Assembly: GCA_949358305.1 (NCBI GenBank)
Contig: OX442316.1
Location: forward strand, 1,426,001-1,490,000
From: Strigamia acuminata
Taxonomy: Eukaryota > Arthropoda > Chilopoda > Geophilomorpha > Linotaeniidae
Reading direction: 5' to 3'
DNA length: 64,000 nucleotides
The position numbers and the translations under genes are program-made. Numbering within the stretch: the stretch's first letter is position 1; each line of letters opens with the position of its first letter. The notes beneath the pieces are model-generated. The model worked only from the letters and a program-made list of their open reading frames with translations. It was not told the origin of the DNA and did not search any database. Shown here piece by piece: positions 10,377 through 20,145 of the stretch.

Positions 10377-11222
10377 TACATATAACCACACGTAGTAACT
10401 TGCAATCAGTTACCTCAGGAATCAACGAGTAATGACTGCAGTTCAAGATTAGTTGATGATTTCCTTTGTTTTTTATTTTAATTTTTGTACGTTGATTAAA
10501 GTAGTGAAAAAGCCACTTGAAAAACTGCTCACTTTAAATAGTGTTTTAGTAAATCAAATAAATTTCTACGTATACATTATAACAAAGTTATGGAAATGTG
10601 ATTGTATAAAATACTGCAGCTAATAACACAAAGGGATCGTGTGTGTGTGTATATTGAACTAACATTTTCCAACACAATTTAATGCTTCAATGTCAACTTT
10701 TGCCATTTTAGTTTAGGATTATGTTTTATTTAAATATGTATCATGACTTAGAGACAATTAACTCCCAATTGTGACTAAATAACAAAAGAATTATTAAAAA
10801 TTATACTTTAGAGATGATCAATATGTAATTGCATTGTGCCAAATATATCTCACTACAGTTATAATTGCATAAAACGACTGGGAAAGTATGGAATTGCTAA
10901 TTATGTCAGATTCTTTATTTTCATTGTTACTTTTGACGTCTCAATAATTCTCAAAAAGAAAATTGTAAATCTAAAAATCTTAAATCAAAAAATTCTAAAA
11001 TTGTCAATAAATATTTTAGTGTTTATTTTATAGGAGAGCTTAACAATTCCTTAACTTCCTAATTTCTTCCTGGGGACAATATTTAAATTTAACAATTGTA
11101 TGTTTTGTATTATTACCTTTATTATATTTTCCAACCAAAACTGACAGCTAAAGCAAGAAAGATTAAGAACTACCTTAAAATATTCTTCATACTACTACTC
11201 AAGAAATAGAAAAATAGAAATT
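10377..11222. other. 3' flank / AT-rich intergenic DNA
   Basis: This very AT-rich stretch contains AATAAA words (e.g. near 10557) that could end the preceding transcript. There is no gene. The AATT immediately before 11223 is a candidate left target duplication of Gypsy element A, but its partner is outside the window. Confidence 0.4.
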
Positions 11223-12227
11223 TGTCACGGTCCTGACTTTTGACAGTAATAATTTTCAAAATTTTAAGCGCATTTTGCGCCTTTCTTTTAAATTTTCCCC
11301 AATTTTATTGAGAAATTGTTCCAGTTTCCTTTAATTATTTTATTTTCCCCAAATCTAAATTTATTATTTTATTTTATATTATTTTCCTTATTTTTGATAT
11401 TTATCTTTAATTTGGCCTGGTTTTAATCACCCCATCCAGACAATTCATGAGAATTCTGCAATAAGTTGATATAATCGTGCTCTAAATTTGCATATTTCAT
11501 CCCTGATCGCCTGTTTGACATGTGATCAGAGGTGACTTGTTCTGTCAAGACATTTTTGACAGAGAGAATAATTTTCGCCTTCGACTAGTTAACATCTTCC
11601 GTCTCAACTGGAAGATTTCCAAGTGCGATTTATGTTGCGTCTCAACGCATACGGTCATTATGCAGCCCGAATTCTCATGGTTGGCTATCTAACCACAACC
11701 TTTATTATTTGCCCATTATTTGCATACAAATTACTGGAAAAGCGGCGTATTCGACGGTCTTAATTCGTCAATACATTTTATGCCACGACTGTGACTTCCT
11801 CCTCAGCCTAGACATTTTGAACTTATACTCGTCTCAATTGCGTATTCATTTCATTATCTACGGTCCGACGACGTTGTCTGCGGTTTGGTACTTGTTTGCG
11901 CGTTCACCCAACGTTTGCGCGTGTTCAGGAGAAGAAACATACTCTTCGTAAGTACGCCTAGCATATGACGACATTTTCCCTAGTGAAGAACGATATTTGG
12001 TCTTAAAATTCGAGTATCAACGTTCGCCATTTTGTACGGCGCCCGAATTGAATCCTGCACCCATAAAATACAGATTTCACGAATAGACGCTGTCTTAACC
12101 TAGCTACCACCCCCGGCAAAATTTTAAGAGTTGCAGCGCCTGCGAACCTAAATTTTCTGGTTATTACAATCCCTGGAAATTCTTAAATTTCCGAAACCAT
12201 TGTTAAAAAGTCGACTACGACGTGACA
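11223..12227 (+). repeat. 5' LTR of Gypsy element A
   Basis: It starts TGTCACGG and ends CGTGACA, a 7-bp terminal inverted repeat that is also shared exactly by element C's LTR. It is 1,005 bp long and followed after 4 nt by the primer-binding site. The boundary is inferred from the A/C comparison and PBS position because the 3' LTR is outside the window. Small frames inside it are not genes. Confidence 0.75.
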
Positions 12228-12231
12228 ATCT

Positions 12232-12251
12232 TGGCGAGCTAGACAGGATTC
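12232..12251 (+). promoter_or_regulatory. Primer-binding site of element A (tRNA-Arg-like)
   Basis: TGGCGAGCTAGACAGGATTC lies 4 nt after the LTR. It is the complement of a tRNA 3' end terminating in CCA and resembles an arthropod-type tRNA-Arg, as far as I can recall that sequence. Element C has a near-identical site. Confidence 0.65.
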
Positions 12252-12377
12252 AACTCGAAACGTGTTCTAAGAGAACACAAACCACCATTTTCTTCAGTGA
12301 AGACTACGCAAGTATAGGTCGTTATATTTATTTAATTAATTACTTATTTTTGCCGGCACACATATTATTATTTCAAC

Positions 12378-14294
12378 ATGGCTTCACACGACACTTTGTC
12401 GCAATCCAGTGTTTCGGACGTAGACGCCGAACTAGCGCATACTTTGCCACTTCCAGACTCACCTGTCCATGAGCCAGACCAACAACAAGATCTACTAGTA
12501 CAACCAATTTCTACAGACGTACCATTTTCCAATCCTTGGAGGACATACGCCCAAATGGAGGCGGATCAACTCCAACATGAACAGGAAGCGGCTGCGGCAC
12601 GGGATCAATGGGAGGAAAATAGACGCCATTTGCGGGACTCACTCATGGAAAGAAGACGAGTTGTGGACGGGATGCGGGCGGTTCGAGAAGAAATTCAACG
12701 AGGACCGCCGCCTCCTTATCAACCCGTATTTATGCAACCGGAACCACAGCAACATCGAAGGAGTCCACCTGCATTGACGATGGAAGCATTGATGAGAGTA
12801 TTACGAGAGGATAGAAGGGAGTTACAACACGAACTTTGCCAGGAGTTGCTCGAATCAATGAGGCAAATTAGGCGCGAGCTGAACGACAGAGTGGAGGAAT
12901 TTATCCATTCGCACAACGAGCGAACTCGATCTGAACCACCAGCACCAGAAGCAGGTTCAGGGGCTACACGTCGTGGTCGAGAAGGCGCTCGGGGAGCCGA
13001 TTTTTCTTTTGGAGATACTGGACGTGCGTCAGAACCCCGACGCACTGGCTCTTATTCTCCGAGACGACGCCAACAACATTCACAACAGGGAGACACGACT
13101 TTCAATGTTCCACGGGACCCACCAACAAATCCTGATCCGGATTCCGCTCAAAGAGGTAGTCAAGGCATACCACTCAGCGCCTCAAGACAGCACCCTCACA
13201 CGAGATCTCAACTCTCGTTGGAGTCGGAGGATCAGCGTCAAGCCGCTCAGGTTGGAAGGTATAAACTTAAAGTTGAAAAAATTCCATACTTCGACCCGGA
13301 TGAAGCTACTTTCGACACAGTGGACTTGTTCCTAGGTAAGCTATATGCGCACATGTTTACCATGGGAGCACCGGAAGGAATATATTTGAAAGTATACGTG
13401 GTTCTCGCGCTTCGAAATAGAGCGCAACGTTGGTGGATGGCTCTAACTCCAAAACCTAACAATTGGGAGGACTTTGAATTAGTTTTCAGGCAGGTATTTT
13501 CCATTAATTCAGCTTTAGCTAATGTTAAGTTGTCTCAGCGCAAACAAAAGCCAGGGGAATCAACTATGTCATTCCTCAGCGAGATGATTCATTATTTAAA
13601 CATTGCTGGATACAAGGACAAGGGCTTGCAGTGGGAACGAGTTCAGGGCATGATGCAAACTCAGGTCGTACAATTAATGCGCTCTTGGTGCATCAGGACG
13701 ATCGACGACGCAGTCAAAATGGGCAACGACGTCGATAATCGCCTTCAGTTGGATTCGTTGCGGACTTTTGAGTACAAACAGTGCGGAGTTTCGGACCAAG
13801 AGATGCCTTTACCCACAGGAGTGGGTCCTGCCACACGTACCAGAACGGAGGAGGAGAAGTTAAATCAACAATCTACTTCGTCCAGGTCTGGTCGTTTTTC
13901 AAGATTCAACAAAGTATTTACAGCATTGCTCGAGGACATGTCGACTTGTGCGATTGATCCAGAAGATCCCAACAGCGAGGAATCAAAAAGGGACCCGCCA
14001 AAGGAGTCTGCATCGGCGGCAGCACAAAGGTCTGATGTCCACGTCATGAATGCGACTACCACGCCAACACCTAGAACGGATACACAGCACACATGTCCCA
14101 AGGACGTTGTCATTTTTCCAGCCGCTAAAGAAGCGCCTTCAGAGCCAAAGCTCCCGAAGAATGCTTTGTGGAGAAAAACACCAACGGACAAATGGTACAT
14201 GTCTGACAGGCAATCATGGAGGCCTGTGTGCCCCGTTTGTGGCAAGGAATGGAGTCGTCAGTCGGGAAACGCAAGCGGCCTGCTCAAAGCATGA
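12378..14294 (+). CDS. Gag polyprotein of Gypsy element A
   Basis: This is a 638-aa ORF from a clear ATG (AACATGG context). Roughly residues 55-190 are charged and Gln/Glu/Arg-rich, likely helical or coiled coil; 190-300 are polar and disordered. The capsid-like Ty3 gag domain is at about 300-470 (AQRWWMAL..W..F...F, then QRKQKPGESTMSFLSEM). The C-terminus carries a single CPVC motif (about residue 618) rather than a CCHC knuckle. The last codons overlap pol, and a GGGAAAC slippery heptamer lies eight codons before the stop. It probably assembles the cytoplasmic particle that packages element RNA. Identification is firm from the capsid motif and position. Confidence 0.88.
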   Translation: MASHDTLSQSSVSDVDAELAHTLPLPDSPVHEPDQQQDLLVQPISTDVPFSNPWRTYAQMEADQLQHEQEAAAARDQWEENRRHLRDSLMERRRVVDGMRAVREEIQRGPPPPYQPVFMQPEPQQHRRSPPALTMEALMRVLREDRRELQHELCQELLESMRQIRRELNDRVEEFIHSHNERTRSEPPAPEAGSGATRRGREGARGADFSFGDTGRASEPRRTGSYSPRRRQQHSQQGDTTFNVPRDPPTNPDPDSAQRGSQGIPLSASRQHPHTRSQLSLESEDQRQAAQVGRYKLKVEKIPYFDPDEATFDTVDLFLGKLYAHMFTMGAPEGIYLKVYVVLALRNRAQRWWMALTPKPNNWEDFELVFRQVFSINSALANVKLSQRKQKPGESTMSFLSEMIHYLNIAGYKDKGLQWERVQGMMQTQVVQLMRSWCIRTIDDAVKMGNDVDNRLQLDSLRTFEYKQCGVSDQEMPLPTGVGPATRTRTEEEKLNQQSTSSRSGRFSRFNKVFTALLEDMSTCAIDPEDPNSEESKRDPPKESASAAAQRSDVHVMNATTTPTPRTDTQHTCPKDVVIFPAAKEAPSEPKLPKNALWRKTPTDKWYMSDRQSWRPVCPVCGKEWSRQSGNASGLLKA

Positions 14295-17200
14295 GTCCAG
14301 AGAGTGGGTCGGATACAAACATCAAGGACTCTACTGAGAAGAAAACTGAAGAATCACCAGACATCGATGGAAGTACAAAACCGTCTACTCCGACATCAGA
14401 GGCGCCATCTGCTGTTCGAGAAGATAACAACAAATCATTAACCCCGTCTACGGACATTAAATTAACTACATTAATCAAATCAGATTCAAGTAAATCAAAA
14501 ACAAAAACACCCGGTGTCGTAACACCACAACCAACAAAATCAGCGCAACTTTCGTCTGTGAAAGCCAAGAAAACCCCCAAAAAACCAACTTCGTTGACAA
14601 CGCAGAGTGAGACGTTGCAAACAAACTTCGTTCTTTTGTCGCCCGAGGAATTGCAAAAATCCGAAGAGCCAATAATCGAAATTACGAAGACTGATCGCTT
14701 CAACAGAGAAGCACCATACATCAAAATAACATGGGCCAACGTGAGTTTTGTCGCACTTTTAGATTCAGGCGCTCAGACATGTGTAATGTCAGAGTCATTA
14801 TTTAACAAACTTAAAGCCAATATGGGTTTGGAATTGCTCGAACTTCACGAAACAGTACGTACAGCGGCCGATGACAAAATTCCAGTTAAGGGATCTGTTA
14901 AACTGTCGGTGCGCGCACCTTTGGCCGTTATTTCTTTCATTTGCTTAATTATACCCAAAACATCTGAAGACCTTCTGCTGGGAAGAGATTTCTGCAGAGC
15001 GGTTGGTCTGTGCGCAGACTTTGAATTGTGCCAGTGGTATTTGAAAGGATCACAAGAGCGAAGACAATTCATGACACTAGAACAAGCTAATAAGTCAGAA
15101 TCTGTTCTTTTATTTCCCATCAAGAAGCCCGATGATACAAAGGACAGCACTAAGGATGTACCCAAGGTAGTAATTAACAACATTAATTGTATTCTTCTAG
15201 AACATCGACCTTTGTCGCAAGAGATTTTCGAATATCCAAATGACGATGCTCAGCACCAAATCAAGAGGATTCGGAATCGTGCACGGGATCAATGGTCATT
15301 AATATGGTCACCAAGAAGAAAGGATTCCATTAAAAAATCAAGAAAATTCAATTCATCATTGTTTTTGACGCTTAGCCAACGCAGACGTGCAAGACGACAG
15401 CGGAGACGCCTTTATGAATTGTCACCAACAATTAAACAACTTAACACACAGGGAAGACAGCTTTTGCGTCGTGTGGATGAGGATGCACTCATGGCCAGAG
15501 TACACGATCATTCGACGATTCCGGAGCCGCCTCTGGATGTTAACGTACTACAATATCAACCAAGCAGTGATCCAACGCAACTGGATTGGATTTACGACCA
15601 GCTGTGGTCATCATTGACGGTACCCCAAATTCGTTTATTAATTCAGACTCTTCGACCAATTTCGAAAGTATTTCGCGAGGAGGTTGGATTATGCAACAAC
15701 ACTCAGTTTGAAGTAAATTTAAAACCGGACTTTAGACCAATTCATGTGCCTGTAAGACCCGTTAACCCAGCAAAAAAGATGGTAATTGACGCTTATTTGG
15801 ACCAAAAACTAAAGCAAGGCATTATTCGTCGATCAAAAAGTGATTGTGCGGTGGCGCCTGTTGTTGTTCCAAAGAAAACTGGAGATTGGCGTACAGCTAT
15901 GGATTTTAGACCGATGAATGCTCAAACTTTGCCCGATGTCTACCCATTACCCGACATCGATAATATATTTTCTTATTTAGGAGGATCAAATTGGTTTTCG
16001 ATCATAGATGGACGAGAAGCTTTCCACCAGATTGGAGTGCGTCCAGGTGACGAGAGATTTCTCGCATTTATTACGCACAGAGGACTTTTCGAGTATGTGA
16101 GAATGCCGTTTGGACCTATTAATGGCCCAGCAACTCTGCAGAGAGCCATGAACAAAACTTTGTCGAAATATCTTTACAAATTCGTATTCGTTTATCTCGA
16201 TGACGTGATAATTTTCAGCAAAACTTTCGAGGAGCATGTACAACATCTCAAAATAATTCTTCAAGCCTTGGATGAAGCGGGATTCACCATGAACGCCAAC
16301 AAGACGGAATTGTGCAGAACATCGCTCGAGGTTTTGGGACACATTGTGGAGGCTGGACATATTAAACCAAATCCAAACAAGGTGACGGCAATTCAGTATT
16401 TTCCGGCACCTACCAACATCAAAGAATTACAAAGATTCAAAGGAATGATTGGTTATTATCAGTCATTTTTCCCAAATTATTCAAAAACATGCGAGGTGTT
16501 TCGCCCCTTACTCAAAAAAGATTCTGAGTGGAATTGGACGATTCAACATCAAGAGGCATTTGATTCACTCAAGAGAGGATTGGCAGAACCAACTCTACAC
16601 AAAAGATTCCCGGATTGGACCAAGCCATACATACTACAAACAGACGCCAGCTATTCAGGTTTGGGCGCTGCCCTCATGCAGCTAAATGATCAAGGTGAAC
16701 GGACATTTATCGCCTTTGCATCACGTGCATTGAATTCTGCTGAAAAGAACTACAGCGTCACCGAGATTGAATGCTTAGCGGCGGTTTGGGCGGTCAAGAG
16801 ATTTCGTGTGTATCTTGAGATGATGAATTTTTATTTAGAAAGCGATCATTTGTCGTTAAAGTGGCTTTTCCAGCAGCGAGAACCAAAAGGACGCCTGGCA
16901 CGATGGGTTTTGTCCCTCAGTGAGTACAAATTTACATTTCTTTACTGTTCAGGAGCACAGAATCGTGTTGCGGATGCCCTTAGCCGTGCGCCTGTGGAAC
17001 CATCGAAACCATTAGATGCGGACGACTCGCCTCTCGTTGATGAAACATGCTACATCGCCTATTTTGACGACCCAAATGATTGGCCAAAATTACCAATAAT
17101 CAACATTATTGGAGTTGGATTGGCTGCGGCACAACAACGAAATAACGCAGCTGTGATGACAAGAGCGCAAGGACGACAACAGCAGGTTAAACCAAAATTG

Positions 17201-19036
17201 GGTAGGCCAAAAGGTTCTAGAAATAAGAAGAGACCGCCACCAAATTATCAGGTATTGACTCGAGCCAGGGCACGTCAGCAGGCACAAGTTTCAACGCCTC
17301 CTGGGGCTGTTGCACCATTACCACCTTTAATACCGCCCTTGCCATCGCCAAATGTGCCGACTGCATCGTTTCCGACCCCTAACATGTTGAGCCCGCCTGC
17401 AGGACCATCTGGAGCTGCACGACCGAATTTTGACGGATATGGAGGTCCGGATTCGGATTCGTCGGACGATTCAATAACTTATCGACCGGCATGGATGGGA
17501 CGTGCAGGATTTATACCACAACGAGTGCGTCAAGATCGATCACAATTTCAAAGAAATGCATCGAGACGATCAATTGTTGATGAACAACAAGACGAAGAAG
17601 AAGATGAGGCTGAACAAGCACATGATGCGCCGCAAGAACACCAATCTTTTCGTCTAATACCAACTATTAACGAAATAATTCGTCGACAACACGAGGACAC
17701 GTGGAGCGCCGAATTAATCGAATATCTTGATCAAGGACATTTGCCCAACGACCAAGTACAAGCAACGCGTATCAGGTATCGTGCCGTAGATTTTGCTATT
17801 TATAAGGGAATGTTGTGTCGTTATCCACCGATCGACATAAATAAAATTCGCCGTAGAAGACAAATCTATTTGCCTTTGGCGTTACGCGAACAATATTTCA
17901 AAGCTCTGCATTACCCGCCGAGCTGCGGACATTTAGGAGTTGAAAAAACACTTCATCGACTCCGGGCCCGAGTTTATTGGCCTAAAATGAAGGAGGACGT
18001 TTTGCTTTGGATTCAAAAATGTGAACCATGTCAGCGAGCCAAGCCGTTGAATCGCCTCCCATATGGACCAATGATTATGGCCAAACCACGACATTTGTTT
18101 CACACAATTTACATCGATTATTATGGTAAAAAACCCCGATCGGTTGGAGGACATTGTTACGCATTAGTAATTGTGGATGCCGCCAGTCGATGGTTGGATG
18201 TGAGATTGACTGAGACATCTGACTGGAAAACAACAATTAAACAATTGCAAGGATTTATTCAGCGATGGGCATTTCCAAAAGTTATCATCAGTGATAATGC
18301 GCCAGCTTTCCGATCAATGGAATTCCAGGCTGCGTGTCAGAGTTTTGGCGCCATCAATCGCTACACGGCTGTTTATCATCCACAAGGGAACTTGGCCGAG
18401 AGACTAAACCAAGCATTAAAAAACTGCATTTTGGCTTATATTGAGGAGCATGTGCGCTGGGACATTCACATTGGATATTTTGTGCTAGCAATCAACTCAG
18501 CATATCAAGCTTCGCTTCAATATTCTCCTTATCAAATGGTGACGGGACAAGAGGCGCGTTATCCAGGTGATTTCGATTCGGACACCGACGATGGACAGCC
18601 GCTGCCACCAGCACGAGCGCGAGAGACGCATGAATTAATGAGAGAATTGCGAAATAGTGCCACTGCAAATTTACAAAGAGCTCAAATTAGACATAAACGT
18701 TGGTTTGATCAAAAAAGAAGACCACATGATTTCAAACCGGGCGATTTTGTATCTATTAAAAATCGACAATTGTCATCAGCGGACCGACAGTTTGCTGCAG
18801 GACTTCGACAGAGGACGGAAGGCGTTTACGTAATCCATAAATTAACTGGGCCCAATACTGTCATTCTAATGGACAAGGATGGTCGTCGAATGCTGCCGTA
18901 TAACGTCGTAGAATTGCGCCATTGGTTCAACAATGATGATGATCTAGACCAAACAGACGCAACAATGATCGAAAAACATGTTGCTGCGTTTACATCGGAA
19001 ATTGAAACCATCATCGCTTCATTTTCGATAAAATAA
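14216..19036 (+). CDS. Pol polyprotein of Gypsy element A (PR-RT-RNase H-IN)
   Basis: The open frame of 1,606 codons is probably entered by -1 frameshift at 14264-14270 rather than from the ATG at 14216. Aspartic protease: ALLDSGAQTC near residue 183. Reverse transcriptase: FRPIHVPVRPVN near 505, an unusual DGREAFHQIGV box, and catalytic FVYLDD near 660. RNase H: LQTDASYSGLG near 804. A polar/proline linker (about 940-1140) contains an AT-hook-like GRPKGS near 996. Integrase: HHCC zinc finger about 1230-1270, then D (IYIDYYG), D (IISDNAP), E (GNLAERLNQ) between about 1298 and 1395. No stop or frameshift interrupts it, so the enzyme looks intact although the element is cut downstream. Confidence 0.92.
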   Translation: MEACVPRLWQGMESSVGKRKRPAQSMSPESGSDTNIKDSTEKKTEESPDIDGSTKPSTPTSEAPSAVREDNNKSLTPSTDIKLTTLIKSDSSKSKTKTPGVVTPQPTKSAQLSSVKAKKTPKKPTSLTTQSETLQTNFVLLSPEELQKSEEPIIEITKTDRFNREAPYIKITWANVSFVALLDSGAQTCVMSESLFNKLKANMGLELLELHETVRTAADDKIPVKGSVKLSVRAPLAVISFICLIIPKTSEDLLLGRDFCRAVGLCADFELCQWYLKGSQERRQFMTLEQANKSESVLLFPIKKPDDTKDSTKDVPKVVINNINCILLEHRPLSQEIFEYPNDDAQHQIKRIRNRARDQWSLIWSPRRKDSIKKSRKFNSSLFLTLSQRRRARRQRRRLYELSPTIKQLNTQGRQLLRRVDEDALMARVHDHSTIPEPPLDVNVLQYQPSSDPTQLDWIYDQLWSSLTVPQIRLLIQTLRPISKVFREEVGLCNNTQFEVNLKPDFRPIHVPVRPVNPAKKMVIDAYLDQKLKQGIIRRSKSDCAVAPVVVPKKTGDWRTAMDFRPMNAQTLPDVYPLPDIDNIFSYLGGSNWFSIIDGREAFHQIGVRPGDERFLAFITHRGLFEYVRMPFGPINGPATLQRAMNKTLSKYLYKFVFVYLDDVIIFSKTFEEHVQHLKIILQALDEAGFTMNANKTELCRTSLEVLGHIVEAGHIKPNPNKVTAIQYFPAPTNIKELQRFKGMIGYYQSFFPNYSKTCEVFRPLLKKDSEWNWTIQHQEAFDSLKRGLAEPTLHKRFPDWTKPYILQTDASYSGLGAALMQLNDQGERTFIAFASRALNSAEKNYSVTEIECLAAVWAVKRFRVYLEMMNFYLESDHLSLKWLFQQREPKGRLARWVLSLSEYKFTFLYCSGAQNRVADALSRAPVEPSKPLDADDSPLVDETCYIAYFDDPNDWPKLPIINIIGVGLAAAQQRNNAAVMTRAQGRQQQVKPKLGRPKGSRNKKRPPPNYQVLTRARARQQAQVSTPPGAVAPLPPLIPPLPSPNVPTASFPTPNMLSPPAGPSGAARPNFDGYGGPDSDSSDDSITYRPAWMGRAGFIPQRVRQDRSQFQRNASRRSIVDEQQDEEEDEAEQAHDAPQEHQSFRLIPTINEIIRRQHEDTWSAELIEYLDQGHLPNDQVQATRIRYRAVDFAIYKGMLCRYPPIDINKIRRRRQIYLPLALREQYFKALHYPPSCGHLGVEKTLHRLRARVYWPKMKEDVLLWIQKCEPCQRAKPLNRLPYGPMIMAKPRHLFHTIYIDYYGKKPRSVGGHCYALVIVDAASRWLDVRLTETSDWKTTIKQLQGFIQRWAFPKVIISDNAPAFRSMEFQAACQSFGAINRYTAVYHPQGNLAERLNQALKNCILAYIEEHVRWDIHIGYFVLAINSAYQASLQYSPYQMVTGQEARYPGDFDSDTDDGQPLPPARARETHELMRELRNSATANLQRAQIRHKRWFDQKRRPHDFKPGDFVSIKNRQLSSADRQFAAGLRQRTEGVYVIHKLTGPNTVILMDKDGRRMLPYNVVELRHWFNNDDDLDQTDATMIEKHVAAFTSEIETIIASFSIK
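14264..14270 (+). promoter_or_regulatory. -1 ribosomal frameshift heptamer (gag-pol, element A)
   Basis: G GGA AAC sits in the zero frame of gag, near the start of the region where the pol frame takes over. This is the X XXY YYZ class used for gag-pro/pol shifts in several retroviruses and in PEG10. A -1 slip here enters the pol frame at once. Equivalent sites exist in elements C and D. Confidence 0.75.
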
Positions 19037-19569
19037 CTTAATTTCTTTTCATTTTATAATTTTATTTCTTTCTTTACTTTACCCAGTCTTCTTTCCTTCT
19101 TGTGTTTATAATTTTCCCTGCTTTAAACCAAATATTTACGGAGGATAGACGCTGAAAATAGTAGGTAAAGATTAGTTTAGGAATTTGAAATTCATCAATT
19201 TAAAATGATGATACGAAAATTTACTAAGTCCAATCTCATGCTTCTTCGAGGTGCGTGATCAAATCTCGTTCACGCGAGAGGTCTGTGTCATATTTTGTGA
19301 CGAGGCGACCCCGTAGCGAGACCGCGTGTATTAAAGACATGTGAGGGCACGACTTAGTTAGTTTGAAATTAGCTTGCGTCTGAATAGTCGCCTTAAAACA
19401 TTTAACAATTGCTAAAATTGGATAAATATTGTTAAAATTTGTGCGTCTATCAACCGTAAGTACTTTCTATCTCACAACAATTTAATTTTAATTGAATATT
19501 TTCGTTAAAATAACTTTTTCTTTCTGGAAAATTTCCATTTCTTTTAGTTTCACTTTACGATAATTTAGT
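19037..19569 (+). other. Pol-ORF3 interval of element A with putative intron
   Basis: This interval is AT-rich apart from a GC-richer patch at 19250-19340 with a TATTAAAG word at about 19331. A good donor (CC/GTAAGT at 19456) and a T-rich acceptor (TTCTTTTAG ending 19547) define a possible 92-nt intron that ends 22 nt before the ORF3 ATG. Element C has the same arrangement. This suggests ORF3 is made from its own spliced transcript, either from an internal promoter here or by splicing from the LTR leader. Confidence 0.5.
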
Positions 19570-19809
19570 ATGGCGTCTTACGATCCAAATGTGACAATTA
19601 CGATTCCAAAACCAACCCAAAAAGGCTATCCAAAGTACCTGCCGATGCCACCAATCGAAGCGTCGGGCGAAGGACTGGTGCCACGCTTTCATCCGGACCA
19701 TCCAAATGATCAAAGCTTCCCTAATTATGAACTGTGTCCAGTTTGCAGCGGAACCGGATTTGAAATTTACCAACTGCGGGCGCCACGAGAATGCCGAGCG
19801 TGTCGGGGC
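19570..19809 (+). pseudogene. ORF3 of element A, truncated by Copia insertion
   Basis: The ATG frame runs 80 codons of element sequence; two further codons ending in TGA (to 19815) are supplied by the inserted Copia LTR. The N-terminus is polar/proline-rich, then HPNDQSFPNYELCPVCSG...CRACRG with Cys at residues 56, 59, 75 and 78. Residues 40-80 align clearly with 39-80 of the 939-aa ORF3 of element C (CPVCSGYGYE...CRACDGRG). The remaining ~850 codons should lie beyond the Copia element, outside this window. Function unknown; see element C. Confidence 0.75.
19805..19809. repeat. Left target-site duplication of Copia element B (GGGGC)
   Basis: GGGGC immediately precedes the TG of the Copia LTR. 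Copia-group elements usually make a 5-bp duplication; the partner copy should follow the 5' LTR beyond the right edge of the window, so it is unconfirmed. Confidence 0.45.
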
Positions 19810-20127
19810 TGTTGAAAGTGTTTATTCACTTGTGCAGAATGCATAAAACAGCAATGGTGTGGAAAAGATCCAGTTGAGCAATAAAAAGTCAGGTGTTCTC
19901 AGGTGTGAACCAAAACATAGAGTGAGAGTTTATTGTCAAGTCATGTGACTCCCAAGGTATACAGAGCCACCTATAGGCATAATATATAACATATATATGT
20001 GAAAATATAGCAAACACTCGTAACGTTAAATGCAACAATCGGTAAATATATACAGAACAATGTGTAGCATTATAGCTTGATGATACGACATAAATATAGT
20101 ACATTTGGCAAATATCACTATTCAACA
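19810..20127 (-). repeat. 3' LTR of Copia element B
   Basis: The 318-bp LTR is bounded on the plus strand by TGTTGAA and TTCAACA (7-bp inverted termini). On the element's strand it starts TGTTGAATAGTG directly after a polypurine tract. An AATAAA on that strand, in the LTR's second half, could serve as polyadenylation signal. The partner LTR is not in the window. Confidence 0.8.
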
Positions 20128-20145
20128 ATCGGCCCCCTCGTATAA
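20128..20145 (-). promoter_or_regulatory. Polypurine tract of Copia element B
   Basis: The minus strand reads CGAGGGGGCCGAT between the pol stop (20146-20148) and the LTR start. It is purine-rich and in the position where plus-strand DNA synthesis is primed. Confidence 0.65.

Larger units (their letters stand above)
11223..19809 (+). mobile_element. Ty3/Gypsy LTR retrotransposon A (5' LTR to truncated ORF3)
   Basis: The order is 5' LTR (11223-12227), PBS, gag, pol in the -1 frame, and the beginning of a third ORF, at which point Copia element B is inserted (after 19809). The 3' part of ORF3 and the 3' LTR are not in the window. Domain order protease-RT-RNase H-integrase defines the Gypsy group. 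Gag, pol and ORF3 all have closer relatives in element C (50509 onward) than in element D, so A and C are two families of one lineage. Confidence 0.9.

Noticed and set aside
14284-14739. Long antisense frames within gag/pol (for example 14284-14739, 26654-27115, 56349-56759)
   Set aside because: They mirror the codon bias of the sense ORFs and have no independent motifs.
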